A stretch of DNA of 5,093 bases from Acidobacteriota bacterium. GTDB taxonomy: Bacteria > Acidobacteriota > Blastocatellia > Pyrinomonadales > Pyrinomonadaceae. Shown piece by piece: positions 1 to 5,093 of the stretch. Location: the NCBI GenBank assembly GCA_003222935.1, contig QHXL01000517.1, forward strand, positions 1 to 5,093, in the 5' to 3' direction. Positions within the stretch are counted from its first letter, which is position 1; every line of letters begins with the position of its first letter. The translations under genes and the position numbers were made by a program. The notes under the pieces are model-generated. The model worked only from the letters and a program-made list of their open reading frames with translations. It did not search any database and had not been told where the DNA came from.

Positions 1-176
1 CTTCACTCCGGTCGGAGTGACATGTTTATAGTGAGTTCATCGAAGTCCCGAGGCGCGGTTCGGCAGGCCGGAACGGAACTAGCCCTTAACCACTCAACTT
101 CGTTCCGGCCCGCCGAACCGCGCCGGAGGCTTAGGCTCGCCAATACTATAGACATGACACTCCTACCGGAGTGAAG
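1..176. repeat. Long imperfect palindrome, REP/BIME-like element 1
   Basis: Two 31-base outer arms (1-31 and 146-176) are reverse complements of each other with about three mismatches. Two 26-base GC-rich inner arms (52-77 and 99-124) are also inverted, with two mismatches, around a 21-base loop (78-98). Each outer arm contains its own small hairpin: TCACTCCG/CGGAGTGA at 3-20 with a 2-base loop, and CACTCC/GGAGTG at 158-173. Each is followed on its inner side by a CATG-T-TATAG-type tail, so the tails face each other. The outer unit recurs three more times at 2062-2222. This is the architecture of REP doublets (BIMEs), which are normally non-coding and spread by RAYT-type transposases. No such transposase is present here. 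The element starts exactly at the window edge and may continue to the left. Confidence 0.85.
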
Positions 177-329
177 ACCTGCTTTGAAAGTTTCATGTTG
201 TCATCTGCTTGTCGAAGACGAGCAAAGCAGCTCTGTGGTGGCTGAAAGACCAATAAAAACGCTTCATCACAGAGACACAGAGAACACAGAGGTTGCACAG
301 AGAGATAGATTCTCTTGCCAGTTACCTAA
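177..329 (+). other. Leader region of the GH9 gene, no clear promoter
   Basis: This 153-base stretch separates repeat element 1 from the GH9 start. I found no convincing -35/-10 pair and no purine-rich Shine-Dalgarno sequence within 20 bases of the ATG at 330. A weak 8-base inverted repeat, CTGCTTTG (179-186) with CAAAGCAG (223-230), is visible; it is short enough to be chance. The rest is the CACAGAG repeat described separately. The promoter of the GH9 gene presumably lies here or in the palindrome, but that is inferred only from position. Confidence 0.4.
268..302 (+). repeat. Four CACAGAG heptamers
   Basis: Four perfect copies of CACAGAG start at 268, 276, 285 and 296, spaced 8, 9 and 11 bases apart, and end about 28 bases before the GH9 start codon. 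From memory, strings of CACAGAGA are a common dispersed intergenic repeat in Verrucomicrobiota, Acidobacteria and Planctomycetes, which is the simplest reading. A regulator-binding cluster is an alternative, because the repeats lie in the 5' leader of a catabolic gene. The sequence alone cannot decide between these. Confidence 0.7.
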
Positions 330-2027
330 ATGAGACTCCTTTTTGTAATCCTCGCTTGCGCTTTTAGTACCTTCGCTGTTCCCACGACCGATATCAAAAT
401 TGATCAGGTTGGTTACTTACCTAATGCTTCGAAGATTGCTTTCGTAGTATCGACCCGCGCGAATGGTGACTTCACTGTTCGTCGGAAGAAAGATGACTCA
501 ATAGCGTTCGCCGGAAAACTCTCGTTGCCCATCGATGATCCGGATTCTGGAGATCGCGTACAGACTGCGGACTTCTCGAAACTACGAGAGAGCGGCGGCT
601 ATTACCTCGACGTTAAGGGTGTAGGAACAAGTTGGTCCTTTTGGATTGCGCCGGATGTCTATCGTCGCGCTTTCTATCTCACCATGCGTTCATTCTATGG
701 GCAACGATGTGGCACCGCGGTCGATATGGGTCGAGAGTTTTCCCGATACAGACATCCGGCTTGCCATTTGACCGGCGAGTATCACGCAACTTCTGGAAAG
801 AGTGGCGCAGCTGTTTCAAGCAAAGGTTGGCACGACGCTGGTGACTATGGTCGTTACATTGTTAACTCGGGAATAGCCACTGGCCAACTCCTTTGGACTT
901 TTGAAATTTACGAATCGAGAATCGGCCCGCTGGTCCTCGGGATTCCTGAATCTACCAACTCCACTCCTGATGTTCTTGATGAGATACGCTGGAATCTCGA
1001 CTGGATGCTGACTATGCAGGATGAAGATGGTGGCGTCTGGCAGAAGCAAACAAGCGAGCAGTTCGCGGATTTTGTAATGCCGGAAAACGACAAGCTGGTG
1101 AGTTATGTTGTCGGCACCGGGAAGGAGCCTTATAAAAGTTCGTGCGCTACCGCCGATTTTGCAGCAGTGATGGCGATCGCTGCTCGTACTTTCAAAACAT
1201 ATGATCCGGCCTACGCTCAGCGTTGTTTGAATGCTGCTGAAAAAGCGTGGACCTGGTTACAGAAATACCCGGACGTTTCGTTTCGCAATGCCGGCGGAGT
1301 TGTAACCGGGGAATACGGCGATCGTGATTGCAGCGACGAGCGCTTATGGGCAGCAGCTGAACTCTGGCGCACTACAAAACAGGAAGTCTACGAGCGTTAC
1401 TTTCTTTCTAGCTATTCGCTTCAGTTGCCGATGATTAATCCGGTTGGGCCACCTTCGTGGCCGCGCGTCGCTCCGTTGGCTCTTTGGACTTACGTGCTTG
1501 GCGGTGGTTCGAATCAGGACGCGAGAAACGCTATCACCCAGGCTTCACTAAAAGCAGCAAACGAAATCGTCGAACGCACAAATAAGAACGGCTACCGCAT
1601 AAGTCTTACAACCCGAGATTTTGTCTGGGGTTCGAATGGAGTTGCCGCGAACTATGGTGTCCAGTTGATGGTCGCAAATCTAATGAAGCGCGATCCGCGG
1701 TATGTCGAAACAGCTCTCGATAATCTTCATTACCTTCTTGGCAGAAACACTTTCTCACTATCGTGGGTGACGCAGCTCGGCGAAAACCCGTTTCGTCACC
1801 CTCATCATCGTCCCAGTCAGTCAGACTATAACCAGGAGCCATGGCCGGGATTGTTGTCAGGTGGTCCAAACCAACACCGCCAGGATCCAGCGATGAAGAA
1901 GTTGGCGAATCTACCGCCGGCGAAAATGTACCTGGATGATTGGGAGAGTTTCGCTACAAATGAGAATGCGATTAACTGGAACGCGTCGATTGTCTTTTTG
2001 CTGGCTGGAGTTCTTCCCGAAAACTAA
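330..2027 (+). CDS. Secreted glycoside hydrolase family 9 endo-beta-glucanase, CelD-type
   Basis: The 565-residue protein has a short signal peptide (about residues 1-16, probable cut after TFA), an Ig-like CelD_N domain (about 21-105, IKIDQVGYLP at its start) and a GH9 (alpha/alpha)6 catalytic domain (about 110-562). GH9 enzymes hydrolyse beta-1,4-glucans by inversion. The catalytic base motif GWHDAGDYGRY is present (Asp169/Asp172), as is the substrate-binding motif NPFRHPHHRPS (His492, Arg494). YLDDWESFATNENAINWNA fits the second GH9 signature exactly, with Glu545 as the acid. Cys127, Cys145 and His146 have the spacing of the zinc site I recall in CelD. No carbohydrate-binding module or dockerin is visible. 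The start is fixed: a TAA directly precedes the ATG in frame, and the next Met is inside the catalytic domain. There is no obvious Shine-Dalgarno sequence. Family assignment is firm. Substrate (cellulose, mixed-linkage glucan or xyloglucan) is open, though the GH31 neighbour favours xyloglucan. The gene converges on that neighbour, so the two are not in one operon. Confidence 0.95.
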   Translation: MRLLFVILACAFSTFAVPTTDIKIDQVGYLPNASKIAFVVSTRANGDFTVRRKKDDSIAFAGKLSLPIDDPDSGDRVQTADFSKLRESGGYYLDVKGVGTSWSFWIAPDVYRRAFYLTMRSFYGQRCGTAVDMGREFSRYRHPACHLTGEYHATSGKSGAAVSSKGWHDAGDYGRYIVNSGIATGQLLWTFEIYESRIGPLVLGIPESTNSTPDVLDEIRWNLDWMLTMQDEDGGVWQKQTSEQFADFVMPENDKLVSYVVGTGKEPYKSSCATADFAAVMAIAARTFKTYDPAYAQRCLNAAEKAWTWLQKYPDVSFRNAGGVVTGEYGDRDCSDERLWAAAELWRTTKQEVYERYFLSSYSLQLPMINPVGPPSWPRVAPLALWTYVLGGGSNQDARNAITQASLKAANEIVERTNKNGYRISLTTRDFVWGSNGVAANYGVQLMVANLMKRDPRYVETALDNLHYLLGRNTFSLSWVTQLGENPFRHPHHRPSQSDYNQEPWPGLLSGGPNQHRQDPAMKKLANLPPAKMYLDDWESFATNENAINWNASIVFLLAGVLPEN

Positions 2028-2029
2028 TC

Positions 2030-2056
2030 CGCAGATTACGCAGATTGCACCGATTT
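2030..2056 (+). repeat. 9-bp tandem repeat just after the GH9 stop
   Basis: Three consecutive 9-base units (CGCAGATTA, CGCAGATTG, CACCGATTT) begin three bases after the TAA at 2025-2027. The first two differ at one position; the third is degenerate. Runs of CGCAGATTA are, from memory, a widespread dispersed intergenic repeat in the same phyla as the CACAGAG repeat. It lies in the 3' untranslated part of the GH9 transcript. No role can be read from the sequence. Confidence 0.65.
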
Positions 2057-2061
2057 GTTTT

Positions 2062-2222
2062 CTTCACTCCAGAGGAGTGAAATGTTTATAGACGGAGCAG
2101 CTTGATAATGTCTTCGCTCCGTTAGGAGCGACATGTCCGGTTTTGAACATCGCACGCCTAAAGGTGTGCTGACCCCTTCAGCGGCTCGACGGCTATAAAC
2201 ATGTCACTCCTCCGGAGTGAAG
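2062..2222. repeat. Composite REP/BIME-like element 2
   Basis: Outer arms 2062-2091 and 2193-2222 (30 bases each) are inverted repeats with two mismatches and belong to the same family as the outer arms of element 1. Each has an internal hairpin: TTCACTCC/GGAGTGAA at 2063-2081 and TCACTCC/GGAGTGA at 2204-2220. Between them lies a further related unit at 2112-2137 with hairpin TCGCTCC-GTTA-GGAGCGA, followed by a different hairpin GCACGCCT-AA-AGGTGTGC at 2152-2169 (one G-T wobble). The element sits between the two converging genes, so its transcript could form stable stems on either strand and might terminate or protect the mRNA ends. No T-run follows, so a classic Rho-independent terminator is not supported. 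Confidence 0.85.
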
Positions 2223-2585
2223 AGCGGTCACTGCGAGTTGGTCCTTTAACTGCAAGCCTGAAACGGCGCTGCATTATTGTTGTTCGAGTCCAAGCGCCTT
2301 CAAGTAACCCTGATTGATCCGGCAGTTCTTCAACTTGATACTTTCAAGATAACCATCGAGCGCGTTTTTGATCTTCTCTCTTGGTGGGCGGTTCTTTCTA
2401 CAGCGCTCACCTCTTTCGCGACCCAGGCCCAGTCGAGATTCATCACGACGCAGCGGAAAGCAGCCGTTGGGTGGGATGTTCTGCTCGAAGTCGGACAGTG
2501 CTCTGGTAGAAATGATCTGAACGAACCACCAACTGCCGTTGGTCGGATTACGAAAGCGCAGCCGAAATCTCTTCCACTCTGATTC
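2223..2585. other. Intergenic stretch between converging genes, no assigned gene
   Basis: These 363 bases contain no gene I recognise. The right half holds a palindromic repeat (listed separately). On the minus strand, the frame continuing in phase beyond the GH31 stop is open for 103 codons to a TAA at 2276-2274, but it has no ATG or GTG near its beginning. The plus strand is open in mirrored register over nearly the same span, which is typical of non-coding shadow frames. The distal part of the minus-strand frame (about 2277-2390, ending IKNALDGYLESIKLKN...GLEQQ) has a plausible protein composition and might be the worn 3' end of a lost gene. I do not recognise a family in it. Confidence 0.4.
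2459..2550. repeat. Palindromic repeat with GCCGTTGG core, two copies
   Basis: A perfect 6-bp stem with a 4-base loop, ACCAAC-TGCC-GTTGGT, lies at 2528-2543 and extends outward to CC/GG with one bulge. A related copy of its right half, GCCGTTGGGTGGGA (2463-2476 versus GCCGTTGGTCGGA at 2535-2547), lies about 70 bases to the left. Translated on the plus strand the right copy reads PPTAVG, and on the minus strand NPTNGSWW. I recall both strings from many short hypothetical proteins in Verrucomicrobiota and Acidobacteria genomes, consistent with a dispersed repeat that is often miscalled as coding. It is distinct in sequence from elements 1 and 2. Confidence 0.55.
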
Positions 2586-4895
2586 TTACTTACTTGGGGC
2601 CTTCGTCACTTGCCACTTAACTTTCCCGGCAAGCGGATCGCTCTTCAACGCATATCCTCTCGCGGAGCTTTCCAGTGTTAACGGGATCAGATCGTTCTGC
2701 GGAGAAGTGAACCAACCGGCCACAGGTGCGTTGTCAGAACTGAAAACTCGCAACTCAACATTGTTCCAGTCCATCTGATCCGTGCTCTGCGCAACTTTGA
2801 GATGCGGCAGGACGGAATGATCCTTTACCAGCAGGACAAGATAAACTTTGCGGCTATCGCCTGGCTTGAACAGCGGCGCCACCAGAAGAGTCGATCCAAA
2901 CATGTATTCATCGTCGATGGTCCATGAGGTCGGATCGTTTGGATATTCAAAGAAAAGTGTGCGCAACATTGGATAACCGCGCGCCGATGAATCTTTTGCC
3001 TGTGCATAAATGTAAGGCATGAGCGAGTATTTCAAACCGAGAGCTTTGCGGAAATCTTCGGTTAGGGCTTCATCATATTCCCAGGGTTCTCGTGGCGGCG
3101 CACCGTGGGCGCGTGTGTGCGACGTTAGAACTCCCCAACCAAGCCAGCGACGATAAAGATCCCGCGGCGCCTTTTGTACAAAGCCGCCAAGGTCGTGGCT
3201 CCAGTAAGTGAATCCGGATAATCCGAATGACAAACCACCGCGAAGTTCACCGGCCATGGCTGAGTCGGTGTTTTCCGCGTCACCTCCCCAGTGCAACGGG
3301 TAACGTTGACTACCGGCCCAGGCACTTCGAGCCCAGATGATATTGTCGCCGCTCACTTCCTTTGTGATCTCTGCAACTGCTTTGTTGTATCGCAGTGGAT
3401 AAAGATTGTGTTCGTACCAGCCGGAACGACCAGAAGCATATTGTCCGGTAAGGGGAGCGCCTTCGCCAAAGTCGACCTTGATTGCACCGACGCCCATCTT
3501 CAACAACGTCGCGAGTTTGCCCTGGTACCACTTCACAGCTTCAGGATTGCTGACGTCGAGTGTTGCATCCTCAAAAGGCAGTTCGCCACTTTCGTTCTTC
3601 ACGTAGTAGCCCTTCGATACCATCTCCTTCCAGAGTTCGTTCTTGCTGGTGAAGTAAGAGTATTGCCAGAGACTCACGCGAAAGCCCTGTTGCTTCAGAT
3701 CAGCCAACATCTTTGCCGGATCTTTAAAACGACTTGCTGAAAATTTGAAATCACTGCGCCAGTCAGTTTCAAACCACCCGGTATCGAGATGGATTACGTC
3801 CGTCGGCACGCGATGGGCACGAAGTTGAGCCGCAACATTTCGTACCTGCTCTTCGGAGTTGTAGGTAATGCGACTCATCCAGAATCCGAAGGACCAAAGC
3901 GGCGGAACCGGACTGCGACCAGTCAGCGCCGTGTATTCCGAAACGATATCTTTAGGTTCACCCAGGAAGATAAAGAGATCGAGATTCTCATCGCCTGAAT
4001 AGATGGTGTTGTGAGCGTCGTAATACTTTCCGAAGTCGAAAGTCAGCGGCGCAGTCGTGTGGACAAACATGCCATAGCCGTTATTGCTCATCAAGAACGG
4101 AATCGGCTTGTACATGTACTCGTTTTGCGTGCCCATGCCATCGCGGGTAAATACATTTACGCGTTGTCCTCGTTTGTCCAGGCGCGTAAATGACTCGCCG
4201 CAACCAAATATTTTTTCATCGTGTTGAAGCTGGAAGGTCGCGGCAATTCTTCGTGAAAGGTCGCTGGAGCGTCTGACAAAGGAAAAGGGAATTGGCGTAA
4301 TAAACGTCGCGGGGTCGCCAATGTTCTGCGTTTTCGTCAGTAGACGCCCCGATTTGTCGTAGATCTCGATATGCCAGGGTTGTTTGATAATGCGTACTTC
4401 GCCAAACTCCCCTTTGTAGACAATGGCCTGGTCGTTTTGCGTGACCTTCCATGAGTTGTCCGTTCGGACTGGTCCGGCCAACATTAATGACGAGCCATCA
4501 CTCATCGGTACCGAGCGCGTCGACATCCGCAAACGTATTGTTCGCGGGGAGACGAAAGTTATTGAAAAGGGTAGGATAGGACTCTGATCGTATTCCGAAC
4601 CGGGAAACTCGGTGCCTTTACCTGGGCCAAGGGTCACATCAATCTTGTTAAAAGAAAGTGTCGTGTTACGCAGATAGCGATCCCACTGCAGAGTTCCGGC
4701 GCCAGTTGCCGGATCGAAACTTTTAACCCCACTGCCGACGAAATAGACATTCTCCATCTTCATAAAATCCTGGCCGACATCGACCGGATCGCCCAGGACT
4801 TGAGCGTGAAGATTGATGCCACAAGCCAGGAAGCAGAAGAGAGTTAAGAGGAACAAAGATGTGCGTCGAGGACAAGGTAGTGTCCAGATCATCAT
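2586..4895 (-). CDS. Secreted GH31 alpha-xylosidase-type glycosidase with an in-frame C-terminal gap
   Basis: Read from the ATG at 4895, the protein has 769 residues: signal peptide 1-31 (PRRTSLFLLTLFCFLAC core, cut after NLHA), N-terminal beta-sandwich (about 32-320), GH31 (beta/alpha)8 barrel (about 325-665) and C-terminal beta domain. The nucleophile motif IKVDFGEGAP (Asp475) and acid/base motif HWGGDAENT (Asp539) are intact. Their 64-residue spacing is close to the 66 of E. coli YicI. The KxDFGE form, rather than the WxDMNE of alpha-glucosidases, and ARSAWAGSQRYP point to release of alpha-1,6-xylose from xyloglucan oligosaccharides by a retaining mechanism; this specificity is inferred. 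Oddly, KVYL (to Leu686) runs straight into VLLVKDHSVLPH, lacking the usual P-x-G-x-W-x-D-Y-Q-T...IPI segment of about 25-30 residues. The 4895 start is chosen for its ribosome-binding site and signal peptide. An in-frame GTG at 5015 would add 40 residues, bury the signal and use a repeat arm as coding. Confidence 0.93.
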   Translation of the reverse strand: MMIWTLPCPRRTSLFLLTLFCFLACGINLHAQVLGDPVDVGQDFMKMENVYFVGSGVKSFDPATGAGTLQWDRYLRNTTLSFNKIDVTLGPGKGTEFPGSEYDQSPILPFSITFVSPRTIRLRMSTRSVPMSDGSSLMLAGPVRTDNSWKVTQNDQAIVYKGEFGEVRIIKQPWHIEIYDKSGRLLTKTQNIGDPATFITPIPFSFVRRSSDLSRRIAATFQLQHDEKIFGCGESFTRLDKRGQRVNVFTRDGMGTQNEYMYKPIPFLMSNNGYGMFVHTTAPLTFDFGKYYDAHNTIYSGDENLDLFIFLGEPKDIVSEYTALTGRSPVPPLWSFGFWMSRITYNSEEQVRNVAAQLRAHRVPTDVIHLDTGWFETDWRSDFKFSASRFKDPAKMLADLKQQGFRVSLWQYSYFTSKNELWKEMVSKGYYVKNESGELPFEDATLDVSNPEAVKWYQGKLATLLKMGVGAIKVDFGEGAPLTGQYASGRSGWYEHNLYPLRYNKAVAEITKEVSGDNIIWARSAWAGSQRYPLHWGGDAENTDSAMAGELRGGLSFGLSGFTYWSHDLGGFVQKAPRDLYRRWLGWGVLTSHTRAHGAPPREPWEYDEALTEDFRKALGLKYSLMPYIYAQAKDSSARGYPMLRTLFFEYPNDPTSWTIDDEYMFGSTLLVAPLFKPGDSRKVYLVLLVKDHSVLPHLKVAQSTDQMDWNNVELRVFSSDNAPVAGWFTSPQNDLIPLTLESSARGYALKSDPLAGKVKWQVTKAPSK

Positions 4896-4995
4896 GGGAT
4901 GTCTTCCTTTTGCGGGTTGCGAAGATCTGATTGAAATAAGCTTCTGCGCAGAGATACAACAAAGTCTGTTCGTTAGCAACTGAAAAGATTTTTTG
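4896..4995 (-). other. Leader region of the GH31 gene, no strong promoter
   Basis: This 100-base stretch between the GH31 start and the right-edge inverted repeat should hold the promoter. The best sigma70-like match on the minus strand is TTGCTA, 17 bases, TATCTC, which is too weak to call. No operator-like palindrome is evident apart from the flanking repeat. It is translated only in the long GTG-initiated frame, where it shows no conserved feature. Confidence 0.3.
4903..4908 (-). promoter_or_regulatory. Ribosome-binding site of the GH31 gene
   Basis: The minus strand reads AAAAGGAAGACATCCCATG. AGGAAG ends 7 bases before the ATG at 4895, a good Shine-Dalgarno spacing. The site decides between the ATG at 4895 and the upstream GTG at 5015. 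A second ATG follows immediately (4892), so initiation could use either of the paired Met codons. Confidence 0.75.
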
Positions 4996-5085
4996 GGAGT
5001 GCGGGGACTTGTCACCTCTTTATTAGAAGTGCAGCTGACTCATGAACGCCTCAATCTAAAAAGCTGTGACAAGTCCCCGCACTCC
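4996..5085. repeat. Inverted repeat with perfect 20-bp arms
   Basis: Bases 4996-5015 (GGAGTGCGGGGACTTGTCAC) and 5066-5085 are exact reverse complements. After a 2x2 mismatch the stem resumes: CTTT-A-TTAGA at 5018-5027 pairs with 5055-5063 with one bulged A, leaving a 27-base loop. The total is about 29 paired bases. The sequence is unrelated to elements 1 and 2, so it is a separate palindromic family. There is no adjacent T-run on either strand beyond the four Ts at 4991-4994. It could be a REP-type repeat or a terminator for a gene beyond the right edge. It lies about 100 bases upstream of the GH31 start. Confidence 0.85.
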
Positions 5086-5093
5086 AAAGAGCT

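Noticed and set aside
354..362. Lipoprotein signal in GH9 (ILAC at residues 7-10)
   Set aside because: The preceding hydrophobic stretch is too short and the -3/-2 residues are not typical of a lipobox; cleavage after TFA at about residue 16 is more likely.
2062..2222. Possible CRISPR-like array because of about 30-base repeats
   Set aside because: Units are in opposite orientations, unevenly spaced and themselves palindromic, with no regular spacers and no cas genes; a REP/BIME element fits better.
2278..2297. GTTCGAGTCC looking like a tRNA T-arm
   Set aside because: The flanking bases do not form the 5-bp T stem or an acceptor stem and no anticodon arm lies upstream.
2277..2582. 101-codon plus-strand frame between the two genes
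   Set aside because: It starts at TTG without a ribosome-binding site, runs through the palindromic repeat and mirrors an open frame on the other strand; no family is recognisable.
3291..3740. 149-codon open frame on the plus strand inside GH31
   Set aside because: It is fully antisense to the catalytic barrel of a well-supported GH31 gene, has no recognisable domain and is best explained as a shadow frame; the same applies to the other short frames within both enzyme genes.
4790..4895. Twin-arginine (Tat) export of the GH31 protein because of PRRTSLFL
   Set aside because: The residues after the RR do not match the usual RR-x-F-L-K pattern and the core is strongly hydrophobic, as expected for the Sec pathway.
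4896..5015. Extension of the GH31 protein to a GTG at 5015
   Set aside because: Its first codons are the arm of a perfect inverted repeat, it would put 40 residues before a good signal peptide, and the ATG at 4895 has an AGGAAG site at the right distance.

Overview
The window carries two complete, convergently transcribed glycoside hydrolase genes, with repeat-rich DNA on both sides and between them. Base composition is roughly half G+C. The organism looks like a soil- or plant-litter-type bacterium. The dispersed palindromic repeats (TCACTCC..GGAGTGA with a CATGTTTATAG tail, GCACGCCT..AGGTGTGC, CACAGAG and CGCAGATT runs, and a CCACCAACTGCCGTTGGT palindrome) resemble repeats I associate with Verrucomicrobiota of the Chthoniobacterales/Spartobacteria type. 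Acidobacteria remain possible. This placement is from memory and was not tested by a search.

Layout. Bases 1-176 are one long imperfect palindrome of REP/BIME type. Bases 177-329 are the leader of the first gene and contain four CACAGAG heptamers. Bases 330-2027 (+) encode a secreted glycoside hydrolase family 9 enzyme with an N-terminal Ig-like domain and an intact catalytic set. Bases 2028-2585 lie between the two 3' ends and hold a 9-bp tandem repeat, a second composite palindrome of the same family as the left-edge one, and a third, different palindromic repeat. They also hold an unexplained open frame in phase with the second gene. Bases 2586-4895 (-) encode a secreted GH31 enzyme of the alpha-xylosidase type; a longer reading to a GTG at 5015 is possible but not credible. 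Bases 4996-5085 form a further inverted repeat with perfect 20-bp arms.

Function. A GH9 endo-beta-glucanase beside a GH31 alpha-xylosidase suggests plant beta-glucan and specifically xyloglucan breakdown: GH9 cuts the glucan backbone and GH31 removes alpha-1,6-xylose branches. Both proteins have export signals. No transporter, regulator or SusC/SusD pair is in the window, so this is a two-enzyme cluster and not a visible full utilisation locus.

The most notable coding anomaly is in the GH31 protein. The segment that normally follows VAPLF...KVYL (the P-x-G-x-W-x-D-Y-Q-T...IPI stretch) is missing, and the reading frame resumes cleanly at VLLVKDHS, as if about 25-30 codons had been deleted in frame. 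I see no mobile-element gene, RNA gene, CRISPR array or evidently new multi-gene system.
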